Shown in pieces: positions 7,940 through 16,490 of a stretch of 33,104 bases of DNA. Every line of letters starts with the position of its first letter. Within the stretch, counting starts at the first letter, position 1. Origin of the DNA: Salinicola peritrichatus (lineage in GTDB: Bacteria > Pseudomonadota > Gammaproteobacteria > Pseudomonadales > Halomonadaceae). The stretch lies in assembly GCF_003206715.1 (NCBI RefSeq), contig NZ_PZJU01000043.1, positions 21,614 through 54,717 of the forward strand, in the 5' to 3' direction. A model generated the notes under the pieces. It worked only from the letters and a program-made list of their open reading frames with translations. It had not been told where the DNA came from and made no database searches. Both the position numbers and the translations under genes were made by a program.

Positions 7940-8761
7940 ATGGGAGTTGACAATAATATTGCCATTCAAATTGGCATTGCGGGACTGGGAACCATTGGCA
8001 AGACGATTGCATTGGCACTGGTAAAAGGCGTACCCGGGGTCGGTCTGTCCGTAATCTCTACCCGAAACGTGGCAGCCGCAAAGGATTGGCTCCAGCAGCA
8101 TGGGATCGATGTCCCTGTCGTCGCCTTAGGGGAACTGGAACAATACTGTGATGTGGCCATCGAATGTGCACCTGCCGAGGTGATGCGGGAATTGGCGGAG
8201 CCCGTGCTGAAAGCTGGCAAAACGCTGGTGGTGCTGAGTTCGGGAGCGCTGCTCGATCGACTGGATCTACTCGATCTGGCCCAGCGTCACGCGGGGCGGA
8301 TTCTGATCCCGACTGGCGCCTTGCTGGGGCTGGATGCGGTCAAGGCTGCCGCCGAGGGCAAGATAAACAAGGTCACGATGGTTTCTCGTAAACCCGTCGA
8401 AGGGTTTCGTGGAGCGCCCTTCCTGGTCAAGCACAACATCGATATCGAAGATATCACGGAGCCGAAGCTATTGTTTTCCGGGAAGGCCCGCGAAGCGGCT
8501 ACCGGATTTCCTGCCAACCTCAACGTCGCTATTTCACTGTCATTGGCAGGCATCGGTCCTGACCTGACCGAACTGGAAATCTGGGCCGATCCTACGATCC
8601 ATCGCAATACGCATACCATTATCGTGGATTCCGATAGCGCCAGCTTCTCCATGACCATCGAGAACATTCCTTCGGAAAATCCAAAGACCGGGCGCATTAC
8701 CGCACAGAGCGTGATCGCCTTGTTACGTGGTCTTGCCGCCCCATTGAGAGTCGGTACCTGA
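7940..8761 (+). CDS. L-aspartate dehydrogenase-like NAD(P)-dependent oxidoreductase
   Basis: A 273-residue protein from the ATG at 7940; AGGAG at 7928-7932 sits 7 nt before it and only 1 nt before the alternative GTG at 7934. The N-terminal Rossmann motif is GIAGLGTIGK. The C-terminal domain carries ADPTIHRNTHTI and IENIPSENPKTGRITAQSV in outline, strongly characteristic of aspartate dehydrogenase (NadX/AspDH), which interconverts L-aspartate and iminoaspartate or oxaloacetate plus ammonia. The setting is a catabolic island with no nadA or nadC in view, so a role in NAD synthesis looks unlikely. It may act on an amino or imino acid made from the island's substrate. It heads a unit with the FAD monooxygenase. 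Confidence 0.85.
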   Translation: MGVDNNIAIQIGIAGLGTIGKTIALALVKGVPGVGLSVISTRNVAAAKDWLQQHGIDVPVVALGELEQYCDVAIECAPAEVMRELAEPVLKAGKTLVVLSSGALLDRLDLLDLAQRHAGRILIPTGALLGLDAVKAAAEGKINKVTMVSRKPVEGFRGAPFLVKHNIDIEDITEPKLLFSGKAREAATGFPANLNVAISLSLAGIGPDLTELEIWADPTIHRNTHTIIVDSDSASFSMTIENIPSENPKTGRITAQSVIALLRGLAAPLRVGT

Positions 8762-8802
8762 TACCGGACACACCTCAAATAACAATTGGAGATCGACAAC
8801 CG

Positions 8803-9927
8803 ATGAGTCGCCCCATCAAAAGACATGCAGAAATTGCCGGAGCCGGTTTTTCGGGAATCGCTAGCGCCATTGCACTGACCCAGCGTGGCTGGAGTGTTCG
8901 CGTTCACGAAGCCAGTCCGCAATTGCGTGCTTTCGGCGCCGGCATCTTCATCTGGGACAACGGCCTGCATGTTCTGGACGCGCTGGGGGCATACAGGGAG
9001 GTGCTCGACGGCGCCTTCGCCGCGCCGGCCTACGAGACGCGTACGAACGGTGAATGCACTTCCTTTCAGGCAATCAATGGTCCCGGCAAGCAGCGTCTGC
9101 TGACCATGACCCGGCAGCACCTTCACCATGCCATGCTGTCGGCCGCGAAACGCTTGGACATAGAGTTCGTGACCAGTTCCGAAGCGATCGGCGCTTCCCC
9201 TGAAGGGGAGTTATGGTTGGTTGACGGCACACGCCTGAAAGCCGATCTGGTGATTGGCGCCGATGGCGTCAAATCCAAGGTGCGCGACTCTCTTGATATA
9301 CCCATGCAGCGCGAACGTTATCACGATGGCCTGACACGCGTGCTGACACCACGTTCGATATTAAAAGGCGGCGAGTGGGATCACGTGATCGATTTCTGGA
9401 ACATCCGGCCGGAGCGCACCTTGCGTATTCTCTACACTCCTTCGGGCGAGGATACGTTGTACATGGCGATGATGGCCGGTTTGAACGATACCGAAGCGAC
9501 TGCCATCCCGGTGAATCCGGAGGTCTGGGCGGAAGCTTTCCCACGCTTACGGCCGGTGCTGGAGGCCATTGGGGACAACGGCCGCTATGACGTTTACGAG
9601 AAGACGGTACTCGAAAGATGGTCTTCCGGCAGGGTGGCGATCGTCGGCGATTCGGCCCACGCCATGCCACCGACGCTGGCTCAGGGCGCTGGTTGCGCCA
9701 TCACCAATGCGCTGGGTCTCGCCGTGGCCATCGAAGAAACCGATTCGCTGGAAGAAGCGCTGCAACTCTGGGAACGTCGTGAACGACCGCTGACCGATCA
9801 CACGCAAAGTCGTGCGTCGGAATTGGCCGCATCTCGCGACCTGGCCGCCGGTATGGACTGGAACGATATTGGCCTCAAGGCTGCCCGACACGTTCCGACT
9901 GGCACCTCGCCAGAGTTCAGCTGCTGA
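8803..9927 (+). CDS. class A FAD-dependent aromatic monooxygenase
   Basis: A 374-residue flavoprotein hydroxylase of the p-hydroxybenzoate hydroxylase/salicylate hydroxylase family. The three family fingerprints are present: the FAD-ADP motif GAGFSGIASAIAL near the N-terminus, the DG motif VIGADGVKSKVR in the middle, and the GD motif VAIVGDSAHAMPPTLAQGAG. It would use NAD(P)H and O2 to hydroxylate an aromatic acid, supplying the diol that the LigB-type dioxygenase needs. The start has TTGGAGA upstream, and the gene lies 41 bp behind the aspartate-dehydrogenase-like gene, so they are probably co-transcribed. The ring position and substrate cannot be read from the sequence; similarity to 6-hydroxynicotinate 3-monooxygenase is only general. 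Confidence 0.88.
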   Translation: MSRPIKRHAEIAGAGFSGIASAIALTQRGWSVRVHEASPQLRAFGAGIFIWDNGLHVLDALGAYREVLDGAFAAPAYETRTNGECTSFQAINGPGKQRLLTMTRQHLHHAMLSAAKRLDIEFVTSSEAIGASPEGELWLVDGTRLKADLVIGADGVKSKVRDSLDIPMQRERYHDGLTRVLTPRSILKGGEWDHVIDFWNIRPERTLRILYTPSGEDTLYMAMMAGLNDTEATAIPVNPEVWAEAFPRLRPVLEAIGDNGRYDVYEKTVLERWSSGRVAIVGDSAHAMPPTLAQGAGCAITNALGLAVAIEETDSLEEALQLWERRERPLTDHTQSRASELAASRDLAAGMDWNDIGLKAARHVPTGTSPEFSC

Positions 9928-10061
9928 TTGAATACCAGCATAACGGTCCGGCTATTTAACGAACCCTCCACACTGACGATCGATGTCTGCACGGTGGGCT
10001 GATGACGATGCTTTTGCTGAAAATCGCCAACCAATATGCAGATCATCTTCTTGCGCATGAG

Positions 10062-10096
10062 CTTCCCATACACTTGACTCGAAAGTGTATGGGAAG
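10062..10096. repeat. perfect 14-bp inverted repeat between convergent genes
   Basis: CTTCCCATACACTT (10062-10075) and its exact reverse complement (10083-10096) are separated by a 7-nt loop. It lies in the 209-bp gap between the convergent monooxygenase and PhyH genes. It may serve as a terminator for both strands, but no T-run follows on either side. A protein-binding site is the alternative. Confidence 0.6.
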
Positions 10097-10136
10097 GAAG
10101 ACCCTACCATTGAGAGAATATCCGGTGCCGTTCGTT

Positions 10137-10949
10137 TCAGCGCGGCCAGGCAACGGGGAACAAGTCACTATCTACTGCCTGCCCATTTCGCAGACCGGGA
10201 TCCCGGATCGGTTTGGTCACATTGGCGGCTTCTCGATAGCGCACATTGTCGCCAATCCAGCGTACGGATAGCGCGCGTCGTCGTAGCTGTGAATGAGCGT
10301 TGCCAGGGGCGCCATGAACGGCCATGGCATGGAAGGCGATCGCATCTCCCGGTTCCAGTGACTCCCAGCTCAGAAAATCGTACTTCTCTCTTTCCCCCTC
10401 GATGTCCGGCATGGGCTCGAGGTCGCTGGCGTAGTCCTGCGTGTAGCGGAAGTCGGGTGCTCGGAAACGACGATTCCAACGGTGCGAACCACGCACGAAC
10501 TGCAGTAGACCGCTGTCATGGGATACGGAATCGAGCGCTATCCACAGCGAACAAAGCTGCTCACCTTCAACGCACCAGTACGGGGCATCCTGGTGCCACG
10601 GTGTCGGGGATTCCGATCCCGGCTCCTTGACGAGGAGATGGTCATAGAACAATCTCGTCTGCGCAGATCCCATTAACTCGGCTGCGATCTGTGCACCGGG
10701 ACTTTCGAAGACGAAGCGTCGAAAGTCCTCATCGAAAGTCCACATATAACGGTCACCGCGAAAGGTCCCTTTATGGTCTTCGCTGCCATAGCGCGTACCC
10801 AATGGACCGGGATTTTCTAAGACACGCTCGGTCGCATCACGCAGAAAATCCACCCAAGGCGAGAATTTTCCCCTTATCACGATGGCGCCATCTTCGGCAT
10901 AAGAAGCCCGCTGCTCTTCGCTGATATGTATGAGTGATGATGATGTCAT
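10137..10949 (-). CDS. phytanoyl-CoA dioxygenase family (PhyH) Fe(II)/2-oxoglutarate oxygenase
   Basis: A 270-residue double-stranded beta-helix oxygenase from the ATG at 10949, which has CAGGAA upstream. Iron ligands are visible as His119 and Asp121 in WHQDAPYW and the distal His212 in AMAVHGAPGN; an arginine-rich segment (LRRRALSVRW) can hold the 2-oxoglutarate carboxylate. Members hydroxylate small acids, ectoine, betaines or CoA esters, or cleave C-P and O-alkyl groups through hemiacetals. Lying at the right edge of the aromatic island, it may demethylate or side-chain hydroxylate the substrate, but it has its own upstream region and could be separate. It does not carry features that let me call it ectoine hydroxylase. 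Confidence 0.87.
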   Translation of the reverse strand: MTSSSLIHISEEQRASYAEDGAIVIRGKFSPWVDFLRDATERVLENPGPLGTRYGSEDHKGTFRGDRYMWTFDEDFRRFVFESPGAQIAAELMGSAQTRLFYDHLLVKEPGSESPTPWHQDAPYWCVEGEQLCSLWIALDSVSHDSGLLQFVRGSHRWNRRFRAPDFRYTQDYASDLEPMPDIEGEREKYDFLSWESLEPGDAIAFHAMAVHGAPGNAHSQLRRRALSVRWIGDNVRYREAANVTKPIRDPGLRNGQAVDSDLFPVAWPR

Positions 10950-11120
10950 GGATAGATTCCTGATTTTTTTATTGTCCGGAATGGAAGCTTGATCGCAGGC
11001 GCAAAGAATCAAGGATTAATGGCCTTATGGTATTTGCGTCAAGAAATACGATAGGAAGTTTTGCTGGAAGGCGGCGAGCGATTTTTTTACGCTCTGCCCA
11101 TGACTAATGGGAATGCATGT

Positions 11121-11633
11121 CTAGGGAGCGGGGCCCGCCGCGCCGAGATAGTGCTGTCGCCAGTAACGAATATCCAGTGACGATACCGTTACCGTGCGGC
11201 CGCTGCCGGGGGCGTGAATCATCTGGCGGTCGCCCATGTAGATGCCGACGTGTGTGGCATGGCTGCCCGAGCCGAAGAACAGCAGGTCTCCCGGGCGCGC
11301 GACGTCGCGTTCCTTCAGGGCGTGAAACTGCTCGTTGGAGGTGCGTGGCAGGGAAATACCGATCTTGCCGTAGGCCATCTGGACCAGGCCGGAACAGTCG
11401 TAGCCGGCGGGAGAATTGCCGCCCCACTGGTAAGGCGTGCCGAGGGCATCCTTGGCGGCGGACATCACCAGGATGCGGTCGATGGAAAGATTGTCGCCAT
11501 CGATCGCCGGGCCGGCATCGCGGGTGACGATCGCCTTTTGCGAGCTGCAGCCGCTCAGCAGGATCAATGCGAGTAGGGCGAAAAGGCCGAGGAGTCGGCC
11601 GCTACGAAGAGGGAAAAACAGGCGAATCGGCAT
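11121..11633 (-). CDS. NlpC/P60 family cell-wall hydrolase, lipoprotein
   Basis: A 170-residue outer-membrane or periplasmic lipoprotein. The signal peptide ends in the lipobox LLSGC (Cys29). The C-terminal NlpC/P60 papain-like domain (about residues 50-165) shows the catalytic Cys80 in GYDCSGLVQ, His128 in HATHVGIYMG and His140 in MIHAPGSG. Relatives such as Spr/MepS cut D,D- or D,L-peptide cross-links in peptidoglycan. A start at 11678 (15 residues longer, with AGGA upstream) is also possible. The long upstream extension of this frame to 12167 lies antisense to the glyoxalase gene and is not credible. It is divergent from glyoxalase I. Confidence 0.88.
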   Translation of the reverse strand: MPIRLFFPLRSGRLLGLFALLALILLSGCSSQKAIVTRDAGPAIDGDNLSIDRILVMSAAKDALGTPYQWGGNSPAGYDCSGLVQMAYGKIGISLPRTSNEQFHALKERDVARPGDLLFFGSGSHATHVGIYMGDRQMIHAPGSGRTVTVSSLDIRYWRQHYLGAAGPAP

Positions 11634-11810
11634 CGAGTCCAACGCCGAAGGAGGCAATGATTGGGGGCCTATCGCCATCTTGCTCAGTCCTGGCTGCCGT
11701 TTGAACAGAGTGTAGAGCAGTCTATCGTCACGGTGGAAGACGAAGCGGTTGATAGATCGGGCAATGTCCCCATTTTGTAGGTTCATCCCGCTTAGTCTAT
11801 GGAGACGTCT

Positions 11811-12341
11811 ATGGCCATTGCCGAAGACCAGGTTCCCGGTGTCCAATCCGCCACGGCGGAGAGCCAGGGATTCGTGTTCAACCACACCATGCTGCGCGCC
11901 AAGGATCCGAAAGCGTCGCTGGCATTCTATACCCGGGTGTTCGGCATGCGTCTGCTGCGCAAGCTCGACTTTCCCGAGATGCAGTTCACGCTCTACTTTC
12001 TGGCCCGCATCGACGAAGGCGAGGCGATTCCCGAAGACGACGCCGAGCGCACCGCTTATACCTTCTCGCAGAAGAGCGTGCTCGAATTGACCCACAACTG
12101 GGGCAGCGAGGACGATCCGGAACTGCGCTACCACGATGGCAACGCCGAGCCACAGGGCTTCGGCCACATCTGCTTCTCGGTGCCGGATCTCGCCGCCGCC
12201 GAGCGCTGGTTCGACGCCAACGACGTCGAGTTCAAGAAGCGCTCCGACCAGGGCAAGATGAAGAACGTGGTTTTCGTCAAGGACCCCGATGGCTACTGGA
12301 TCGAAGTCGTGCAGCCGTCGCTGTCGGCGGGGCTGGGGTAA
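11811..12341 (+). CDS. gloA: glyoxalase I (lactoylglutathione lyase)
   Basis: A 176-residue enzyme that isomerises the hemithioacetal of methylglyoxal and glutathione to S-lactoylglutathione in the cytosol. Metal-ligand positions of the family are seen in FNHTMLR, LELTHNWG, GFGHICFSV and GYWIEVVQP (pattern H/E/H/E). The length and the N-terminal extension match the Zn-type glyoxalase I of pseudomonads, yeast and human, rather than the 135-residue E. coli type. The ATG at 11811 is preferred because GGAG lies 6 nt before it; the upstream ATG at 11799 overlaps that ribosome site. Confidence 0.93.
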   Translation: MAIAEDQVPGVQSATAESQGFVFNHTMLRAKDPKASLAFYTRVFGMRLLRKLDFPEMQFTLYFLARIDEGEAIPEDDAERTAYTFSQKSVLELTHNWGSEDDPELRYHDGNAEPQGFGHICFSVPDLAAAERWFDANDVEFKKRSDQGKMKNVVFVKDPDGYWIEVVQPSLSAGLG

Positions 12342-12393
12342 TAGCCGACCCTATCCAAAAACCGCCGTTGAAGGATCGCCGATGCGAATGAGT

Positions 12394-12413
12394 GGCCGGG
12401 AACTCACCCGGCC
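12394..12413 (-). terminator. hairpin around the hutC-like stop codon
   Basis: GGCCGGG (12394-12400) and CCCGGCC (12407-12413) form a 7-bp GC stem, and the TGA of the first hutC-like gene sits in the loop. No T-run follows, so it is only a weak candidate for the end of the SBP-to-hutC operon, which faces the glyoxalase gene. Confidence 0.3.
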
Positions 12414-13180
12414 TGGTTGGCGGCGCCGGTGGCGAAGCGGCTGCCGAGACGATAGCGCGACGAGGGATGCAGAAAGCGGACATAGGTGACCACCTGGCTG
12501 CTGGCCCAGGTGCGCCGCATCAGCGCCAGGCAGGGCTCCTGCGGATCGATGTCGAGGGCCGCTGCATCCTTGGCATTGGGCAGCAGGGCATCGACGATGT
12601 GCTCCATTTCGTCGACCGGAACGTTGTCGAGCAGGTAGCGCGAGGGCTGTAGCTGGTCGCCGAAGCGCTGGTCGATGAAGCCCGGTGCCATCGCCGGTGA
12701 AACGTAGCGATCCTCGAGCTGAACGGCGACTTCCTCTTCGTAATGCACGCAGCGCAGGTAATAGACCGAACGCCCGGTGGGGACATCCAGGGCGGAGGCG
12801 ACCGCCAGCGGCGCGGCGACGCGCCCCAGCGTCGACACTTCGCAGTGGTAGCGGTGTCCACGGGCATGAATTTCGTCGGCGATGTTGGCGATCATCAACA
12901 GGTTGGACTGCGGTTTGGGTTCGGCAATGAAGGTGCCGACGCCACTGATCCGCTCCAGATAGCCTTCGCTGGTGAGTTCCCGCAGTGCGCGATTGACGGT
13001 CATGCGTGACATGCCGAACTCGCTCACGAGCTGATTTTCCGACGGAATCATGTCTCCCGGTTGCCACTGCCCCGACTGGATACGCTCCAGGACGAAGCTC
13101 TTGAGCTGTTGATACAAGGCCTTGGGCGGTTTGCTGGTGTCAGTGGCTGGCATCGGCAAGACTTCCGCGGACGGGGGCAT
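12404..13180 (-). CDS. hutC: HutC-type GntR-family repressor (copy 1)
   Basis: A 258-residue regulator (249 if the ATG at 13153 is used; both have weak ribosome sites). The N-terminal GntR winged helix (about residues 20-88) includes NQLVSEFGMSRMTVNRALRELTSEGYLERISGVGTF in outline. The C-terminal UTRA effector domain follows (YYLRCVHYEEEVAVQLEDRYVSP). In pseudomonads and enterics HutC represses hut operons and is released by urocanate. This copy ends the ABC importer-aminotransferase operon, overlapping the aminotransferase stop. Its operator is probably the TGTATATACA palindrome found upstream of that operon and five others. A second HutC-like gene at 23682 is clearly diverged, so the two may see different inducers or share sites. 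Confidence 0.9.
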   Translation of the reverse strand: MPPSAEVLPMPATDTSKPPKALYQQLKSFVLERIQSGQWQPGDMIPSENQLVSEFGMSRMTVNRALRELTSEGYLERISGVGTFIAEPKPQSNLLMIANIADEIHARGHRYHCEVSTLGRVAAPLAVASALDVPTGRSVYYLRCVHYEEEVAVQLEDRYVSPAMAPGFIDQRFGDQLQPSRYLLDNVPVDEMEHIVDALLPNAKDAAALDIDPQEPCLALMRRTWASSQVVTYVRFLHPSSRYRLGSRFATGAANQAG

Positions 13181-14306
13181 CGAGTGCCTGCATCAGGGCC
13201 TCGAAAAACAGCGCGTTGTCGGCCGGACTGCCGACGGTCACCCGCAGGCAGTGCGTGAAGCCGGGCTCGCGCCAGGTCTTGACGATGACGCCATGGGATA
13301 GCAGCGCCTCGCCAACGGCGTCGGCCTCGCGTTCCAGCGCCAGGAACAGGAAATTGCCCAGCGAGGGATAGACCCGCAGACCGGCGGCGGCCAGTGCCGC
13401 AGACAGCCTGGCGCGCTCGGTGGCGACGTTGGCCAGGCTCCGCGTCAGATGTTCCTGATCCTCGAGCGCGGCGACGGCCGCGGCCTGCGCCGGTCGGCTG
13501 ACATTGAACGGTGTGCGCACACGATCGACCAGATCGGCCAGCACGGGGTCGGAAACGATACCGTAGCCGACACGGAAACCCGCCAGCGAGTAAGCCTTGG
13601 AAAAGGTGCGCAGCAGCACCCAGGGTTGGCGGCTGGCTTCCAGCAGCGCCAGCACGTCGGGGTAGTCGTCCGCCAGTTGCCCGTACTCGAAATAGGCCTC
13701 GTCGAACACCAGCAGCAGGTGGGGCGGCAGGCCGGCCAGCAGGCGTTCGATCTCTGCGCGCGACAGGGCGCTGCCGACCGGGTTGGAAGGCGACGAGAAC
13801 ATCACCAGCCGGGTGCGCGGGGTGATCGCCCCGAGCAGGCCGTCGACGTCAATGGCGCCGGCCGCGGTGATCGGCACGCCGATCACCCTGGCGCCCATCG
13901 ACTGCGGGTAGAGCGTGTGCAGGCCGAAGGCGGGCACCATGGTGACCACTTCATCGCCATGGTCGAGGAAGACGCGGGCGAGGATGGCGATCAGATCCTC
14001 CGAGCCGTTGCCGAACACCAAGCGCTCGGGGGCGATATCGAGCCGCTCGCTCAGCGCGGCGCGCAGCGTCTGGCACTCGGCATCCGGGTAGAGCGCACAC
14101 TCGCGGGCGGCCTGGGTGACGGCCTCGATCACGCCGGGCGCCGGGCCGATGGGGTTTTCGTTGCTGCCCAGCCGGGCGATCCGCTCGACCCCGTAGCGCC
14201 GCCGCACGGCCTCGTTGGAAAGCCCGGCGTTATAGGGCGCCAGCGAGCGCACCTCGGCGCGTGCCAGGCTCTGGATGGTATACGCGGCGGGCGGTGAATC
14301 AGGCAT
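13140..14306 (-). CDS. HisC-like PLP-dependent aminotransferase
   Basis: A 388-residue fold-type I aminotransferase of the histidinol-phosphate/aromatic group. Visible PLP contacts are Asn175 (SPSNPVG), Asp202 (FDEAYFEY), the Schiff-base Lys237 ([10 protein letters not shown]) and the phosphate-binding Arg in GFRVGYG. Its place between an amino-acid importer and HutC, under a HutC-type operator, argues for a catabolic role such as histidine/imidazolepyruvate transamination rather than histidine synthesis, where hisC sits with other his genes. The ATG at 14306 has GAGGAG upstream and overlaps the transporter ATPase stop by 8 bp. The long upstream frame to 14477 is antisense-like nonsense inside the ATPase gene. 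Confidence 0.87.
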   Translation of the reverse strand: MPDSPPAAYTIQSLARAEVRSLAPYNAGLSNEAVRRRYGVERIARLGSNENPIGPAPGVIEAVTQAARECALYPDAECQTLRAALSERLDIAPERLVFGNGSEDLIAILARVFLDHGDEVVTMVPAFGLHTLYPQSMGARVIGVPITAAGAIDVDGLLGAITPRTRLVMFSSPSNPVGSALSRAEIERLLAGLPPHLLLVFDEAYFEYGQLADDYPDVLALLEASRQPWVLLRTFSKAYSLAGFRVGYGIVSDPVLADLVDRVRTPFNVSRPAQAAAVAALEDQEHLTRSLANVATERARLSAALAAAGLRVYPSLGNFLFLALEREADAVGEALLSHGVIVKTWREPGFTHCLRVTVGSPADNALFFEALMQALDAPVRGSLADASH

Positions 14307-15129
14307 GCGTGGTCGACTCCTCGAGGGTGTCCCAGAACGCGTTGCGCTCCAGGTAGTTTTGCAGGAATTGCTGCAGGCGCGGGCTCTCGGCGTGACGGAA
14401 GACCTCGCTGGGGGAGCCCCGGGCGACGACCTTGCCCTGGTCGAGGAACACCACGGTGTCGGCGACCTGGGCGGCAAAGCCCATCTCGTGGGTGACCACC
14501 ACCATGGTCATGCCCTCCGCGGCGAGCTGCTTCATGACCTGCAGCACCTCGCCGACCAGTTCCGGGTCGAGTGCCGAGGTCGGCTCGTCGAAAAGCATGA
14601 TATGCGGCTCCATGGCCAGCGCCCGGGCGATGGCCACACGCTGCTGCTGGCCGCCAGAGAGCTGCGCCGGGTACGCCGCGGCCTTGTCGGCGAGGCCGAC
14701 CTTGTCGAGCATTGCCCGGCCGCGGTTGTCGGCGTCGGTCCGGGACAGCCTCTTGACCCGTTTCAGCGCCTCGGTGACGTTGGCCAGCACCGTCATGTGC
14801 GGCCACAGGTTGAATTGCTGGAAGACCATGCCGACGTTGCGCCGCACCTGGCGGACGCGGCGGTTGCTGGCCGCCACCCGCTGGCCCTGGCGGCCGCGTT
14901 CAAAGCCGAGCAGCTCGCCCTCGAGCTCGACCTCGCCCTCGTCGTAGCGTTCGAGGAAGGCCAGGCAGCGCAGCAGGGTACTCTTGCCGGAGCCCGAGGG
15001 GCCGATCAGGCAGACCACTTCGGAGCGGTGCACGCGCAAGTCGATGTCCGCGAGCACGGTGTTGTCGCCGAAGCGCTTGCCCATTCCACGGGCTTCGATG
15101 ATGGCGTCGTTGGCGCGGGAGGCGCTCAT
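14299..15129 (-). CDS. polar amino-acid ABC transporter ATPase
   Basis: A 276-residue ATPase of the HisP/GlnQ class. It has Walker [11 protein letters not shown]-loop [10 protein letters not shown], signature LSGGQQQR, Walker [13 protein letters not shown] and switch histidine VVTHEMGFA. The start codon overlaps the preceding permease stop as ATGA. It powers the two membrane subunits encoded just upstream; with the binding protein they form a complete importer. Relative to HisP the C-terminus is ordinary except for a short tail ([14 protein letters not shown]). Histidine or an imidazole derivative is the likely cargo from the hut-regulon context. Confidence 0.93.
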   Translation of the reverse strand: MSASRANDAIIEARGMGKRFGDNTVLADIDLRVHRSEVVCLIGPSGSGKSTLLRCLAFLERYDEGEVELEGELLGFERGRQGQRVAASNRRVRQVRRNVGMVFQQFNLWPHMTVLANVTEALKRVKRLSRTDADNRGRAMLDKVGLADKAAAYPAQLSGGQQQRVAIARALAMEPHIMLFDEPTSALDPELVGEVLQVMKQLAAEGMTMVVVTHEMGFAAQVADTVVFLDQGKVVARGSPSEVFRHAESPRLQQFLQNYLERNAFWDTLEESTTHA

Positions 15130-15824
15130 GCGATGTCCTCCTGGAGAGTCTTCTTGACGGGGCTGGTCCCCAGGTAACGCTGGGCGCGACGCTCCAGCGC
15201 TTGGCCGACCCGCGAGGTGGCCTCGACCAGCGCCAGATAGCCCAGGCACAGCGCCAGCAGCACCTCGGCGAAGGCGAAGGTCTGCGAGCCGATGCCGCTG
15301 AGTACCAGCGTCAGTTCGGGCACGGTGATGATCGACAGCACCGGGGTCTCCTTGCACAGGATGGTGACCATGTTGACCAGCGCCGGCAGAATCAGCACCA
15401 GCATCTGCGGCAGCTGGATGCGCCGGATCACCTGCAGCCGCGAGAGCCCCAGGCACTCGGCGGCTTCCAACTGGCCGGGGGGAATCGAGTTGAAGCCGGT
15501 GCGAAAGATCTCGGCGAAATACACGCTGCCGTACACGCCCAGGCCGATCAGTCCCGCCGGGATGGCATCCAGCGTGATGCCCAGCGCAGGCCCGCCGTAA
15601 TAGAGCAGGAACAGCTGGATCAGAAACGGCGTGCTGCGGATGATCTCGATATACACGCGCAGGATGGCGCGCAGCCAGCGTGGGCCGAACAGCTGCAGCA
15701 CCGCCACCAACAGGCCGAGCGCCAGGCCCAGTGCCACGCCGCCAAGCCAGGTGCCCAGGGTGACCATGAAGCCATCGGCGATCGCGCCCAGGTTGTCGGT
15801 GAGTACGCTCAGGTCGAATTTCAT
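15126..15824 (-). CDS. polar amino-acid ABC transporter permease (second subunit)
   Basis: A 232-residue HisM/GlnP-type inner-membrane protein. Hydrophobic helices are evident, for example [23 protein letters not shown] near residues 20-45, and the EAA loop [21 protein letters not shown] contacts the ATPase. It pairs with the permease encoded immediately upstream to make the heterodimeric channel. Both junctions are 4-bp ATGA overlaps, which indicates tight translational coupling and equal dosage of the membrane parts. Confidence 0.92.
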   Translation of the reverse strand: MKFDLSVLTDNLGAIADGFMVTLGTWLGGVALGLALGLLVAVLQLFGPRWLRAILRVYIEIIRSTPFLIQLFLLYYGGPALGITLDAIPAGLIGLGVYGSVYFAEIFRTGFNSIPPGQLEAAECLGLSRLQVIRRIQLPQMLVLILPALVNMVTILCKETPVLSIITVPELTLVLSGIGSQTFAFAEVLLALCLGYLALVEATSRVGQALERRAQRYLGTSPVKKTLQEDIA

Positions 15825-16477
15825 GCGCCACTCCTGCGCAGGCGGATTTCCAGCCAGCTACCCAGCAGCGCCAGCGAGACGTTGAGCACGCAATACAGTG
15901 CCGCCGCGGCCAGGTAGAACTCGAGTTGCAGGAAGGTGCTGGCGGCCAGGTTCTGCGCGGTTCGCGTGAGTTCGGAGATGCCCACCACCGAGATCAGCGA
16001 GGAGGCCTTGATCAGCAGGATCACCTCGTTGACCAGCGCCGGCGAGGTCAGCCGTACCACCTGGGGGATCTGTATGCGCAACAGCAGCGCGCGATGCGAC
16101 AGACCGAGCATCAGCGCGGACTCGGCCTGGCCCTTGGGCAGGGTCAAAAAGCCGCCACGCAGGATCTCCGCGATATAGGCGCCGCAGCACAGCGACAGAC
16201 CGGCGATGGCCGCCACCACCGGCGTCACGCCCAGCCCCAGGCGCGGCAGCACATTGTAGAGAAACAGCAACTGGATCAGCAGCGGCACGCCGCGGAAGAT
16301 CGTGATGTAGGCGCCGCCCAGGCGCCGCAGGACGGCGCGCGGGGAAAGCCTCAATCCGCACACGCCGACGGCGATTACGAAGCCGATCGCCAGGCCCACG
16401 GCGGACATCTGAAGCGTCGACCAGAGGCCCGCCAACAGCATCGGCAGGCTCTGGATGATTTGGGACCATTCGAGCAT
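15821..16477 (-). CDS. polar amino-acid ABC transporter permease (first subunit)
   Basis: A 218-residue HisQ/GlnP-type inner-membrane permease with a first helix around [20 protein letters not shown] and an EAA loop ([21 protein letters not shown], one residue trimmed). It is 13 bp behind the binding-protein gene and overlaps the second permease by 4 bp. With that permease it forms the transmembrane channel of the importer. Confidence 0.92.
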   Translation of the reverse strand: MLEWSQIIQSLPMLLAGLWSTLQMSAVGLAIGFVIAVGVCGLRLSPRAVLRRLGGAYITIFRGVPLLIQLLFLYNVLPRLGLGVTPVVAAIAGLSLCCGAYIAEILRGGFLTLPKGQAESALMLGLSHRALLLRIQIPQVVRLTSPALVNEVILLIKASSLISVVGISELTRTAQNLAASTFLQLEFYLAAAALYCVLNVSLALLGSWLEIRLRRSGA

Positions 16478-16490
16478 GGGAACTCAGCGA

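Noticed and set aside
10137-10949. Calling the PhyH protein ectoine hydroxylase (EctD), tempting in a Halomonas-like genome
   Set aside because: It is only 270 residues, no ect genes are near, and I do not see the EctD signature region.
11634-12167. Long N-terminal extension of the NlpC/P60 frame
   Set aside because: It crosses the divergent glyoxalase gene. The lipoprotein signal starting at 11633 marks the real N-terminus.
13140-14306. Assigning the aminotransferase to histidine biosynthesis (hisC)
   Set aside because: No other his biosynthetic gene is present and the gene sits in a HutC-type regulated operon. The family call is kept but not the gene symbol.
14299-15831. 510-codon frame running from the importer ATPase back through the permease gene
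   Set aside because: Only the part from the ATG at 15129 has ATPase motifs; the upstream part is the permease gene in another frame.
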